DNA from: Chrysoperla carnea
Lineage: Eukaryota > Arthropoda > Insecta > Neuroptera > Chrysopidae
Length of the DNA stretch: 64,000 bases
Direction of reading: 5' to 3'
Assembly (NCBI RefSeq): GCF_905475395.1
Contig: NC_058340.1
Location: forward strand, 76,796,181-76,860,180
Shown here: positions 11,084-21,998 of the stretch, in pieces
Numbering within the stretch: position 1 is the stretch's first letter
How the letters are laid out: every line of letters begins with the position of its first letter
Program-made: the position numbers and the translations under genes
Notes under the pieces: generated by a model
The model's database searches: none
What the model saw: the letters and a program-made list of their open reading frames with translations, nothing else
Told to the model about the DNA's origin: nothing

Positions 11084-11650
11084 CTAGTTTTCGCAAGACC
11101 ATTTAAAATTAAACAACACGGGCATTTCATATTTTGTCTAGAGAGTTTTCGTCAGTCTATTTTAATTAATTATTTTGGCCAACTAGTTTTCGCAAGATAA
11201 TTTCAAAATTAAATAACACGGGTATTCCATATTTTGTCTAACTAGATTTCGCGAGATTATTTTAAAATTAAACAACACGGACATTTCATATTTTGTCCAG
11301 GGAGTTTTCAGGGACCATTGTAAAATTTAACAACACGGGCATTGCCTATTTTGTCTAACTAAATTTCGCAAGGCGATACTAAAATTCTACAACACGGGCA
11401 TTTCATATTTTGTCTCACTAGTTTTCGCTGGATTATTGTAAAATTTATCAACACGGGCATTTCGTATTTTGTCTAACTAACTATTGTAAACTTTAAAGTT
11501 TTCGCAAGCTTTAGTAAAATTAATCAACACAGTATTTCATATTTTGTCTAACTAGTTTTCGCAAGACTGTGTAAACTTAAACAACACGGGCATTTCATAT
11601 TTTGTCTAGCGAGTTTTCGCAAGTCTTTTGTTCATTTAAGTGACACATAC
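11084..11650. repeat. ~62-bp satellite, block 3
   Basis: About nine units of the family at 589-1075, lying between the 3' LTR of BEL-1 and the LTR of BEL-2. It ends in ttaagtgacac at the BEL-2 junction. Confidence 0.8.
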
Positions 11651-11891
11651 TGTTAATAATAACGAGTTTATTTATCTTCAAAAAACAATATTTAATTCAC
11701 AACAAAAAGCACAAACTTATTTATTTTATTTTATTTTTCTTTTGCACAAAATAATATCAAAAGTCTTTTTTTTTTTTTACCAAAAAAAAAGCACTACAAC
11801 AACGTTCAAATTTATTTTTCACAGCACACTCCGCAACAGTAAAAATTTAAAGCCGCCAGAGCTAACCTTGCAGCCAACTCATGAAGCAACA
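11651..11891 (-). repeat. BEL-2 3' LTR
   Basis: Read on the minus strand it starts TGTTGCTTCATG just after a purine tract (ggagga, 11897-11892) and ends GTTATTATTAACA at 11651. It contains AATAAA (gaaaaataaattt). Length 241 bp. It abuts satellite block 3. Confidence 0.7.
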
Positions 11892-11911
11892 TCCTCCGAC
11901 CTATTTGAAGC

Positions 11912-12919
11912 TCATTCAAATAAGTAATACTCTGTAGAGTTGAACAAGTCCAGTTTCTGGGGTCGCTTCACAAGCCTGTCTCCTCTGGTCTTTCTTCCGA
12001 TGGCCTCAACAATTTCCTCGTCTCGCCGTTCGCTTTGCACTTCAGGAGTGTCAGTAACAATTGGAGATAATGCATTAAGTTCTAAAGGATATATCCGTTG
12101 AATAGGTCTTATCAAAATACCACTGGCTGTCTTCACGGACACGCATCTTACGACCTGATCTTTTCCTGGATGCAGCTTGGTTATTATCCCTAAAAGCCAG
12201 TTTACTCTCTTTAGTTGGTCATCGCCTACAAAAACCACTGCTCCCACCTTGCAGGTATAAGGAATCTTTTTGCTGGAAGCTTCCTTCGCCAATAATCCAA
12301 GATATTCACTCCTGAAGCGCTGTTTCAAATCAGATACCAGTTTATGACGGTATCGTATTCTTTTATGTAGATGAGCGATGTCACTTACCCCTCCCTGTTT
12401 CAAGTCTCTCAAGAACAGAGAAGGAGTAAGGGGAATCAGTTCATCCGAGTCTCCAGAACAACAGGCTAAAGGACGTGAATTAATCACGGCTTCACACTCG
12501 CACAACACCGTAGAAAGTTCTTCAAAATTCAGATGATTCCTACCTAATGTTCTTCTTAGGAGCTCTTTTACAACACGTACTAACCGCTCCCACCATCCGC
12601 CCCACCAAGCGGCTGTGGGAGGGTTGAATTTCCAACTGATGTGTACAATATCACCTTCTTGCGTAATTTTATTCCAATCTAAGGCACTTAATTTATTTTC
12701 CGCACCACAGAAATTAGTGCCATTGTCGGTATAAATGACAGATGGTCTCTCTCTTCTGGCGATAAATCGCCTTAAAGCCTTTTCTTCCTTCACGAATAAC
12801 GGGCCAGCAAGATCTATCCCTGTAACTTTAAATGTTGCTCTATCTTCCACTCTATCTTTCGGTAAACCACTGGTTCTGGATTTATAGGTTTCTGAGAGAA
12901 TCTTTTGCAACGAAGACAT
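11912..12919 (-). pseudogene. BEL-2 integrase core and C-terminal domain
   Basis: 335 codons. Core motifs are visible: VTGIDLAGPLFVKE (first Asp), YTDNGTNF (second Asp) and NPPTAAWWGGWWERLVRVVK (Glu region). These are followed by a DUF5641-type tail (YLGLLAKEAS; VGAVVFVGDDQLKRVNW; RCVSVKTASGILIRPIQRIY). The stretch between the first and second Asp is about 45 residues shorter than usual (FVKEEKALRRFIARR), consistent with an internal in-frame deletion. The HHCC finger lies just upstream (12920-13046) in a frame with stops. Confidence 0.8.
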
Positions 12920-13046
12920 TTATTAAACACTTTCCTTATGGCTTTTTTAGCTCCCATTATCCAAAACCTCTCTCTTCAAACACCAAATAATATTTGAGAT
13001 CCTGCATGACAACTTCCACGATGTTCTTCCTCAATTAATCTTATTA

Positions 13047-13763
13047 TTAAAGGATGATCTCCGGCAGCACTATAGGATACAAAAAGTCATGGGAATCCTT
13101 TCTTTCTGTAATTTTAGTTTCCATTCGAAGAATGTTTTTATTATCTATTCGAATTTTGGTGAGACTTTGTTTACGATGTCCAGCAATAGCCTTCTCTTGC
13201 ACACCACGTATTAGGGTTTTCTCCGCCAGCATGCACTCTTCACTGGAAAGTTCCCCAACAATTCTGGTATTGCTTCTTCTTGAACTATTTACAAAACGTC
13301 TCATCCAAGCTACCATCCTTAAGATTCTTCGATAGGTAGAAAAGTATTTGAGTAGTTGCTGATCAAACTCCTCGTCATCTTTATTTATGTCACAAAGCTG
13401 AAGGTTTATCGATTCTACATCCTGTCCAGATCCTGAAGCTGTCAGTTCCTTCTGCTTAGGCCAATGCTCCTCTGCAAGGCGTAACCAAGCGGGTCCTTCC
13501 CACCATTTTCTTTCAACATTTTTCTCTCTGGAAGGAAGATCCGCAGGGTTGATTTCGCCAGGCACATAAATCCATTGTTCTGTAGTTGTTAAAGCGCGAA
13601 TTTCCTTTATTCGATTCAACACAAAATTAGTCCAAGCTCCATCCTTGTTTATCCACCAGAGTGAATTTAGTGAATCACTCCAACAGCAAACCTTCATGTT
13701 TTCATCACCCAGAGCTTGTTTTATTGAATTTACCAAACGAGCACTCATAAAACATGCCAGCAA
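13047..13763 (-). pseudogene. BEL-2 RNase H C-terminal half and integrase N-terminal region
   Basis: The segment begins exactly at the P-like element insertion (LLACFMSARLV). Motifs: VCCWSDSLNSLWWI, WIYVPGEINPADLPSR, GPAWLRLAEEHWP, and downstream LSSEECMLAEKTLIRGVQE leading into the integrase finger. The opposite-strand ORF at 13054-13335 is a shadow. Confidence 0.75.
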
Positions 13764-14439
13764 CCATAGATAATAAATATTTATATTATACTATAGATAG
13801 GCATCTCTATCATCACCAAGGAAACTTGAGATTTAGTTCTCACTCTGTTCACCAGATAGCGCTTCAATCAATTGACCGCCTTTTTTAAAATACTCAATGC
13901 CAAATTCTAAATACAATTTAAATTTTTACTTTTTTTTTTTGTTTTACTGTTTTAGAACATATTTTGGTATAAAATTTTTATTTGAAATGCTATCAAATAT
14001 CTTTTTTCCAAATCATAAAAACTTAAACAGTAAAACAAAAAATAAATATTTTAAAGAAAAAAAAAACGCTTTTAAATTATAAAATAAATTTATTAAACAA
14101 CTAATCTTTTATTGTTATTTATACTTTTATATCTAATTTTTTTAAATATTTAATAAAAATTTTAAATTGTGTTTCTTTCAACTAAAATTAAAACTAAAAA
14201 ATGTTTGCATCCGTGTTGTAATTAACAGTTTTAGATTTTGCAAATACGCAAACTGAGGTAAATACGAATGCATTATCTCGAAGCATTTTGAATATATTGT
14301 TCGAAAACGTGTGTTTGGCCGCAACAATAATTTTTTTTTTAATATGTCCTAATTTCAATTCAGGTATGTTCATTATCTGAAGCAGCATCTTCTGTTCATG
14401 GTGGTAATGCAACTGCGGTTGATTCGCTGATTTGTTCCT

Positions 14440-14579
14440 CTTCAATATTTAAAGCCACTGAATCTTGAAACTCGGAATTTCATTTCGTCGGCGAAATGTA
14501 AATCGCAGACACGATAGTTTTCTCGTTTAGAATATTCGATGTCCGTTCGACCAATCGCTATCGTCCATTTTTTAAATCG
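14440..14579 (-). pseudogene. THAP domain exon 2 of the P-like element
   Basis: Starts after a TTTTACAG acceptor (intron 14580-14637, 58 nt) in the same phase as exon 1. The peptide has the invariant-type Trp (RFKKWTIAIG) and the C-x2-H pair (YRVCDLHFADEMKF). TGA stops the frame near 14440. An 83-codon ORF continues to 14194 in another frame and is probably decayed transposase sequence. Confidence 0.65.
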
Positions 14580-14637
14580 CTGTAAAATTAAGTCTTTCAA
14601 GAAGATATTTTCCCAAGTTAATAATTCTTTTACTTAC

Positions 14638-14718
14638 CTCAGAATTCTTAGGAATCATATGTAAACTAATCTCGTTTTGCATTTTTCCACAAGCTTTCAC
14701 ACAACAATGAAAAACCAT
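14638..14718 (-). pseudogene. THAP domain exon 1 of the P-like element
   Basis: ATG at 14718; 27 codons MVFHCCVKACGKMQ ... HMIPKNSE, ending at a consensus donor (GAG|GTAAGTA). The Cys pair near the N-terminus and the position of the intron fit the first half of a THAP zinc finger, the DNA-binding domain of P-type transposases. Confidence 0.65.
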
Positions 14719-15019
14719 CTTTTAATTTTAATATTTTTAATTTTAACTGACACTATTTCAGAATAGTTTTTCTATCAAAGTCTGTCAAGTATGACCAGGT
14801 AACTACGATCAAATGGTTTCTATGGTTATATTTTTATGTTTGTAGAAATTAAGAAAGTTTATGTGATACATAAAACGTTTTTGTAGTATTCATTGCCTAT
14901 AATATTTAAGTTAAGAGCTTGAATCTACTTTAGTGACATCTTTTGAATGGAGTGATAAGTTTTTGGAGCTCACATGGTAAAAACTGTTCAACTTTCCCAT
15001 CTATATTATAATTTATTGT

Positions 15020-15786
15020 CTATGCCAGCAACTCCAGACGTGGTATTGTAATCTTCTCTATAGGTACGACTCGTAATTTTGCACGCAAAAGTGTTATTGT
15101 TATACCTTCTTCACTAGACGTTCTCAGAAATACAGAGGCTGCATATGCTTTCTGACTTGCATCAGTAAATACGTGTAATTGGGAATCCGGATCTCTATGA
15201 GTAAATCTTGGCAATTCAATAGTTCCCAAAAGAGGTAATTGCTTTTTACATTTCTCAAATTTTGTTTGAAATTCTTCTGGAACTGGTTCGTCCCAGCCTT
15301 TTTTCAAAGACCATAGTTCTTGAAGTAATATCTTCGGATATAAGGTCACAGGACATGTATACCCGACTGGATCAAATACCCGTTGAGTGCACGATAAAAT
15401 TGTTCTCTTGGTCATCGTTTCACAATGCACCTCCGGTATCACGCATCGCAAGGTATCTCTACCTAAGTTCCACAGCAACCCTAAGACTGACACTTCTTTA
15501 TCTTCTTTGTTGGGTGTTGTTGAGGTTAAATGGTTACTTTCCCAACCTCTGAGATTAAAACGACCTTCATTCATGATGGAAATAGAATCAATTATAAAAC
15601 GCAAGAATCAAGTTCTTCCAAGTTAGCAACACTGTAAACACAATTATCAACGTAGAATGACTTCTCTAATTTCTGCACTGTATCACTGTATTTCTTCCGC
15701 ATTCTATTCAAGTGATACTTGAGGACCGCTCCAAGAAGAAACGGGCTAGAAGTCACCCCGAACACCACTCGTTTATGCCGATACAC
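15020..15786 (-). pseudogene. BEL-2 RT C-terminal half, connection and RNase H start
   Basis: Two overlapping frames. 15786-15592 has RVVFGVTSSPFLL and SFYVDNCVYS; the RT box reads YVDN instead of YVDD, a variant seen in Pao/BEL RTs. 15604-15020 has VSVLGLLWNLGRDTLRC, VFDPVGYTCPVTLYPKILLQ, VFTDASQKAYAASVFLRT and PRLELLA, where the P-like element interrupts. A frameshift sits between them at ~15600. Confidence 0.75.
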
Positions 15787-16660
15787 TTTATCATCAACTC
15801 CAAAAAAGCGTAAAAAATGTCGCTGCTCAGACTCAACTTCCAGCTGTAAGAACGTTTTCTCTATATCGGCGATGATACCTAATCTCTGAATCTTTCTAAT
15901 ATACTAGGTATCTCTTCTATTAAGTTCAATCCCTTTTCCAGACAATCGTTCAAAGAGATTCTTGTGGTGCTCCCTTCTTTAATTACAGGTCTGTGCGGTA
16001 GGTACAAGAATCATTTCCAGTAGTCACTATTTCAATGATACTCAAGTTTAACCACTCTTCAAATATTTTTTGATATTCTTGCAACAAATTTTCTCTCTCT
16101 AATTTCCTCTTGGTACTTTCCATTCTCCGCATCGCTACTGCCTTATTATCAGGTAAAGGTGGATGGGAAGATTTCCTGGGAAAACTTACTTGATATCGAC
16201 CATCCTCTCCCACCTTAACCGTTTCCATAAACTGAGTCATTATTTCTAAATGACGATCATGAACCGATTTACTTTCAGTTGGATCAGATATCCCAATTAA
16301 ATTTAAGCGACATAAATTTGAAATGGCCATATCGTTCACATACAAGGATAGGGTACTTATAGTAGAATCTTTCGGACTATCTATCGACCGTCTAAGTCTA
16401 CCCATCACTGCCCAGCCTAGTTTAGTATGTATAACCATCAAATTGGCATCTATAGGTTTAAGTTCTCCAGTCAACAATTTCGCGAAAATATCTGCACCAA
16501 TCAGCATCTGCACTTCCTGTGGACTATCAGATACTTCTGTTAAATTCAAGCAATATTTCTTGACCATAGATTCAATTTCTTCACTATTTAATGTTTCTAC
16601 AGCTGCACATATTGTAGGTTGTGTGAGTACTTCGAAATTGCACCTAAAAGAACACTCCAT
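15787..16660 (-). pseudogene. BEL-2 protease C-terminal region and RT N-terminus
   Basis: 16660-15983 encodes the DUF1758-like part (QMLIGADIFAKLLTGEL; THKLGWAVMGRL-like TKLGWAVMGRL) and the RT lead-in (YQVSFPRKSSHPPLPDNK; RRMESTKRKLER). 15787-15982 continues in broken frames. The plus-strand ORF at 16323-16673 is a shadow. Confidence 0.7.
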
Positions 16661-16669
16661 ACTGGCTAT

Positions 16670-16845
16670 TTAAATTATATGCACATCATGCGTTATAGGT
16701 TTAGTCTGAGTGCCTCCGTAAAGACCATGCACCATAGTTTCTTCTCGTAACCGACGTAATTTTAACTTAGTCACTAACTTCTCACTGATATACGTCCTTT
16801 GAGACCCAGAATCCATTATCCTCGATAACTTCTTTTTTATATTGT
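16670..16845 (-). pseudogene. BEL-2 aspartic protease N-terminal part
   Basis: Contains RIMDSGSQRTYISEKLV, with the D-S-G-S catalytic motif of Pao/BEL proteases intact (unlike BEL-1). Similarity ends about 16845; the upstream part of the minus-strand ORF (to 16900) is CRE-TIR repeat sequence. Confidence 0.75.
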
Positions 16846-18624
16846 AGTGGTTTACACAATTACGTAAATATGACGTCAAAATGATGTCATGCAATGTCAT
16901 AATTACGTAAGATATGAGTCATAGATCAGTCAGGTTTGAGTCATTATTTCCGCCCCCCTGACGTAAGATTTTTCCGTAAAAATGACGTAAGCATGACGTA
17001 AACGTGGCGTTAAATTGACATCTATATGACCTAATTGACATAATAATGATCTAAAAATGATATCACAGTGACGTCACGTTTGAGTCACAGATGAGTCATT
17101 ATTTCCGCCTTCCTGACGTAAGATTTTTACGTAAAAATGACGTAAGCATGACGTAAACGTGACGTTAAATTGACATATATATGACCTAATTGACATTATA
17201 ATGATCTAACAATGATATCACAGTGACGTCACGTTTATGTCAAATATCTGACTTAAGGTAGTACCAGCATGAAATCACTTTTCGACAGATTTGGCCGAAT
17301 TTTTTTTCTCGGGTTTATAATAGCTTTATTTATGAATTCCTAAAATTTCATAATTGTTGACCGTTTAGATCGCGAGATATTTAAAGACAAAGTTCGCGAT
17401 TTTGAGGGTCATGTCCCATTTAAAGCATGTAAAATGTCCGGTCTCTCCAACTATTTTTTATGATATTATTATATATTGAAGAAAAAGTAGAAAAAAATGT
17501 TTATACATTAATATTCTAAAAAAAAAATTTAGAAATTAATTTTCACTTTCGAGATATTAACTTTGACGTAAATTGATCGAAATTGGGACGTTGGCATAAT
17601 TATTTCCCATTTTAAACGGTCAAAATTTCTGAAACTTTGGGAATTAATAGTAAGCATTATTAAATTCTTAAATTTAATTTTTCGTTAAATTCTGTCGAAA
17701 AAAAAATTGTACCATTGCTTTAACATAGAAACTGCAAATATCATGCTGGTAATACCTTAAATATGATTTATCCTTACGTAAGGTTTACATAATTCTTACG
17801 TTATTATATGTCACGATATTGTAATTAAAATGACCTGGAAATGATGTCAAATACCTTCCTATAATATGACTTTTCTTTACGTAAAGTTTACCTAATTTTT
17901 CCGTTGCTCGATGTCACGAGATTAAACTGGCATCGATATGTAATGAATTGATCTATTTATTCGATATTCGATCTGTTAGACGATAATAATAAAAATTTAT
18001 ATATTGAATCAGAATAATGTACTTACTCATTGAGGGTTTGATCTTAGCTGTACAGCCGAGAAATCAAAACAATACCTACCTGTTGGTGAGGAACATGGTT
18101 ATATACCCTAAATTACATAAAACTAACTCCGCGAATAATACACAAATTTCTAACTAGTAGAAAGAAGCAGTGATATTCTAGTTGAAATGGGCATATATAT
18201 ACACAAGAGTATAAGTAAGTTTCTGAGATAAGAATGTGATTCCCACATTACGTAAATAATACGTAAATTTATGACTTTGATATGACCGTACAATATGACT
18301 AAAATATGGCATCAGTTTTACGTAACAATATGACCTGTTTCTAAGGTAAGAATATGATTCACATATTACGTAAATATTACGTAAACTTATGACTTTGATA
18401 TCACCGTACAATATGACTAAATAATGACATCAGTTTTACGTAACATTAAAGTCATAAAAATGACATCATAAAAAATCACATTTAATGTCAGTATGACATA
18501 ATAGTGAGGTCATTCAATATGACATCATATTAACATCATAAATTGAGTCACCATTATGTCATGTTTACGTAAAATATGACGTATGACCTATGATCTTTTT
18601 ATGACCTATGTATGACGTCATATT
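16846..18624. mobile_element. CRE-TIR element, copy A (left part; right end at 23095-23118)
   Basis: Same body as copies B and C. It is a succession of ATGACGTAA, TGACGTCA, TTACGTAA, TGAGTCA and ATGACATCA motifs with longer tandem subrepeats (e.g. 16961-17225 contains the cgtaagatttttacgtaaaaatgac block twice). The left end (agtggtttacac, ~16846) is a diverged form of CCCAGTGAACAC. The right end is displaced by the gypsy insertion and reappears at 23095-23118 (ggtcatgtgttcactgg). A TTAA-flanked MITE interrupts it at 17257-17756. No protein is encoded. Confidence 0.75.
17257..17756. mobile_element. TTAA-flanked MITE (piggyBac-type target) in CRE-TIR copy A
   Basis: 500 bp with termini GGTAGTACCAGCATGA and TCATGCTGGTAATACC. 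TTAA occurs on both sides (17253-17256, 17757-17760). Copies B (27255-27275) and C (52741-52760) read caaatatctgacttaaatat or similar without the insert, so they are empty sites. A TTAA duplication is the signature of piggyBac-type transposition; the TIR is not the canonical piggyBac sequence. Confidence 0.85.
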
Positions 18625-18749
18625 TGTGTAGACGAACACATTTTGGTGGGAATTATTATTAGTTATGATGAGTGAATAAATGCATAACATAGTAGAAAAC
18701 CTGTGTGTGATTATTAAAATAAAATCCTATCATTCAACAAACTATAACA
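18625..18749 (+). repeat. gypsy 5' LTR
   Basis: TGTGTAGACGAACAC ... AACTATAACA; contains two AATAAA signals (tgaataaatg; taaaataaaatcc). Unusually short for gypsy. It lacks the 50 bp that precede the matching sequence in the 3' region. Confidence 0.85.
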
Positions 18750-18766
18750 TGGCGCTGCTTAGCAGG
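18750..18766 (+). promoter_or_regulatory. gypsy primer-binding site (candidate)
   Basis: tggcgctgcttagcagg follows the LTR directly and starts TGGCGC, as gypsy PBSs commonly do. I did not assign the primer tRNA. Confidence 0.5.
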
Positions 18767-18871
18767 TTTAATTAAATTAAATAAACAAATTATACAAATA
18801 AATAATAAATAATTTAAATAAATAAAAGTGATAAATAAACTTTTACAAAAAAAAAAAATTAATAAAACAAA

Positions 18872-20563
18872 ATGACTGAAGAATTAACAGCCATTAAATT
18901 ACCGACAGGAATGTGCATGCAAGGTGATTTGAGTGTTAACTTCAAAAAATTTAAACAAAGATTCACAATTTATATGAAAGCTTCGGGTTTAGAAAAGAAA
19001 AAAAGTGGTGAACAAAAAGTGGCAATTTTGTTACATACAATTGGAGAACAAGCGCAAGAAGTGTTTGAAACGTTAGAGCTCGAAGATGAAACGAAAAATG
19101 ATTGGGAAAAAGTGTTAGAAGCATTTCAAAAACATTTCGTACCACAGTCAAATGAAACGGTAAATAGACACATGTTTAATATTAGGCAACAAAAAACAGG
19201 TGAAACGATTGATTCGTTCATAACGGATTTAAAATTATTAGCACAAAATTGCAATTTCGAAAATCTTAAAGATAGTTTGATAAGAGATAGGATTGTGTGT
19301 GGAATTAATGACAACAAATTAAGAGATCGTTTATTAAGAGAACCTAAATTAACTTTAAATCAATGCATACAAATATGCAAGGCTTCAGAAATTGCAGAAG
19401 CTCAAAATAAACAAATTAAAGATGAGGTAAAAGTATACGAAATTAAACAAAATAATACGCTTAAAAAATCACAAGGTGATAAAACAAAATATAAAAATAC
19501 TAAATTAAATTATCAATCAAACAATTATAATAAATCGTCCATTACAAACTGCACCAGGTGTGGAAAAAATCACGAAATTAATAAATGTCCAGCGTACAAA
19601 CAACAATGCAAAGCATGTTTGGCGTATAATCATTTTGCTACAATGTGCAAAAATAAAACGAAAAAACAAGTTCATGCAATTGAGGAAAAAGAAGAATTTT
19701 TTATTTCAACAGTGTCAAAAAATGAAACAAAAAAACTAAACGAAAAAGAATGGATTCAGGCGGTAGGCATTAATGGTCAAATGGTGAATTGTAAAGTGGA
19801 TACTGGTGCCGAAGTAAATGTAATTGGTAAAAATACAGCTCTAAAATTAAAAATTAAAATGGAACCTTCAAAAATAAAACTAAAGAACTATAATGGAAGT
19901 CAAATTGAAGTAATCGGGCAAGCAAGTTTGTTATGCAAAATAAAAAATAAAAGTAAAAAGGAAATATTTCAAATCGTTGATCATGAAGCACTCAGTGTAA
20001 TCGGATTACCATTTATTCAAAATTTTAATTTACTTAAGAGAGTAATGGAAATTTCAACACAAAAAGAAAACAATTTAAAGGAAATAATGGAAAAATATAA
20101 ACAGTTATTTTCGGATATTGGTAGTCTTAAAGGATACAAATATAAAATTAAATTAAAAAAAGACTGTGTGCCAGTAGCAGAGGCTCCAAGAAAAATACCT
20201 ATAGGAATTGAGCAACAAGTAAAACAAGAATTAGACAAAATGGAGCAGTTAGGTATAATTAAAAAAGTTCAACAACCAACAGAATGGGTTAGTCAAATGG
20301 TAGTAGTGAAGAAACCAAATAATCAAATACGAATTTGTCTCGATCCACAGAAATTAAATGAGGCAATAATAAGGGAAAGGTATCAACTACCAAATTTAGA
20401 AGAAATAACAGCAAGATTGGCAGGAGCAAAAGTGTTTACAAAATTGGATGCAAATAAAGGATTTTACCATGTTGAATTGGAGAAAGAAAGTCAACTACTT
20501 ACTACTTTCCATGCAGGAAAATACGGCAGATATTGTTATTTAGTACTTCCTTTTCCAATATAA
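18872..20563 (+). CDS. gypsy gag-protease-RT ORF (truncated by frameshift)
   Basis: 563 codons from ATG at 18872 in one frame. Residues ~10-190 are the capsid-like gag region. Residues ~227-259 are two Cys/His knuckles (CTRCGKNHEINKCP; CKACLAYNHFATMC). The protease motif VDTGAEVNVIG is at ~309-319. RT begins ~400, with VVVKKPNNQIRICLDPQKLN and the first catalytic Asp in TKLDANKGFYHVEL. The frame fails at LPFPI, where a small deletion with a shift removes the part of RT just before the FIDDIL box. The three minus-strand ORFs in this span are shadows. Confidence 0.85.
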   Translation: MTEELTAIKLPTGMCMQGDLSVNFKKFKQRFTIYMKASGLEKKKSGEQKVAILLHTIGEQAQEVFETLELEDETKNDWEKVLEAFQKHFVPQSNETVNRHMFNIRQQKTGETIDSFITDLKLLAQNCNFENLKDSLIRDRIVCGINDNKLRDRLLREPKLTLNQCIQICKASEIAEAQNKQIKDEVKVYEIKQNNTLKKSQGDKTKYKNTKLNYQSNNYNKSSITNCTRCGKNHEINKCPAYKQQCKACLAYNHFATMCKNKTKKQVHAIEEKEEFFISTVSKNETKKLNEKEWIQAVGINGQMVNCKVDTGAEVNVIGKNTALKLKIKMEPSKIKLKNYNGSQIEVIGQASLLCKIKNKSKKEIFQIVDHEALSVIGLPFIQNFNLLKRVMEISTQKENNLKEIMEKYKQLFSDIGSLKGYKYKIKLKKDCVPVAEAPRKIPIGIEQQVKQELDKMEQLGIIKKVQQPTEWVSQMVVVKKPNNQIRICLDPQKLNEAIIRERYQLPNLEEITARLAGAKVFTKLDANKGFYHVELEKESQLLTTFHAGKYGRYCYLVLPFPI

Positions 20564-21998
20564 TTTTCAAGATGTTTTTAAAGGTCTGGAAGGAGTAACG
20601 ATTTTCATTGACGACATTCTGGTGTTTGGTAAAGACAAAGAAGAACATAGGGTAAGATTGAATAACGTTTTAAAACGGGCTGAAGAATTTAATATTAAGT
20701 TTAACAAAGACAAATGTAAATTCGAATTAAATGAAGTAAAGTATTTAGGTCATATTTTTAGTGATCAGGGTTTAAAAGTAGATCCAGAGAAAGTAAATGC
20801 AATTTTAGAAATTAAAGAACCAAAATCAAAGAAAGAGTTAGAAACAATATTAGGAATAGTTACGTATGTAAGTAAATTTTTACCAAATGTTTCTACAGTA
20901 ACTGATCCGTTAAGACAGTTGTTAAAAAAAGAAAACGAATTTGTTTTTTATAAATCACATAAAGAGGCATTTGCAAAATTAAAAAAATTATTAACTGAAG
21001 TTCCGGTTTTACAATATTTTGATGTCAATAAAGAAATCACATTGTCTGTTGATTGTAGTAGCTACGGGGCCGGTGCTGTACTCCTACAGAATAACCTGCC
21101 AGTAGCTTATGCTTCAAAAGCATTAACAAACAGTCAAAAAACTTGGGCTCAAATAGAAAAAGAACTGTTGGCAATTGTATTAGGGTGTGAGAGATTTCAT
21201 CATTTTATCTATGGGAGGACCATAAAAGTAGAAACCGACCACAAGCCATTAGAATACATTTTCAAAAAATCAATAAATGAAACTCCACTTAGGCTACAAA
21301 AATTACGTTTAAGGTTACAAATTTATGATATAATAGTACAATACAAAAGGGGTAAAGACTTATTAATAGCTGACGCTCTTTCACGTTTTCCAAACGAGAA
21401 TATAAATAACTTAGAATGTAACATAGAAAGGGAGGTAGAAGCTCATGTCAATTTGATTACAGATAATTTACCAATCTCAAAGGATAAATTAAAATTATTT
21501 CAAAATGAAACAGAAAAAGATGTAGAATTAAACAAAATTATATATTATGTTAGAAACGGGTGGCCTAATAAAGAAAAATTAGATAGTCAGTTAAAATTTT
21601 ATTATTCAATTAAAGATGAACTTTTTTACGCAAATAAATTATTGTTTAAAAATCAAGCGGTAATAGTACCAAATTCATTAAGAAAAGATATGCTTAATTT
21701 AGTGCACTATAATCATTCAGGGGCAGAAAAATGCAAAATCAAAGCTAGAAAAGTTTTATTTTGGCCTTATATGTGTAAACAAATTGATGATGTAATACAA
21801 AATTGTAATACATGTTGTAAATTTGCAAAAACTCATCAGCAAGAAAGTTTAATGCTGAGAGAAATACCAGAAGGTCCTTGGCAAGTTTTAGGAGTAGATA
21901 TTTTTTATTTTAAACAAAAACCATATGTTTTAATTGTTGATTACTTTAGTAAATTCATTGAACTAAAGGATTACAAGATGAATCAACTGAAAATTTGA
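20564..21998 (+). CDS. gypsy RT palm, RNase H and integrase N-terminus
   Basis: Reads in the next frame. FQDVFKGLEGVTIFIDDILV with the catalytic DD occurs at ~20568-20625, upstream of the first listed start (GTG, 20622). RT thumb motifs follow (KCKFELNEVKYLGHIFSDQG), then RNase H (ITLSVDCSSYGAGAVLLQ; YASKALTNSQKTWAQIEKEL; VETDHKPLEYIF). The integrase HHCC finger (HYNHSGAEKCKIKARKVLFW ... CNTCC) and first core Asp (LGVDIFYF) come last. It ends at a single-base frame loss at ~21970. Confidence 0.85.

Larger units (their letters stand above)
13765..15024 (-). mobile_element. P-superfamily relic with THAP-domain exons, inserted in BEL-2
   Basis: 1260 bp. The termini catagataataaat and atttattgtctatg are inverted repeats (one mismatch in 14). 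The flanks ccagcaac at 13757-13764 and 15025-15032 are an exact 8-bp target duplication, the size made by P elements. Excision with one copy restores BEL-2 RNase H continuity (PRLELLA | CFMSARLV). On the minus strand the interior encodes a split THAP domain. Most of the transposase is missing, so the copy is non-autonomous. Confidence 0.8.
11651..16845 (-). mobile_element. BEL-2: decayed Pao/BEL retrotransposon, 5'-truncated
   Basis: Minus-strand pol pieces in order protease (16900), RT (16660-15020), RNase H (13763) and integrase (12919-11912), then an LTR at 11651-11891. The gag, leader and 5' LTR are missing; the element ends near 16845 where CRE-TIR copy A starts. A P-like element splits RNase H. 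BEL-2 differs from BEL-1 in sequence and LTR, so it is a separate family. Confidence 0.8.
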
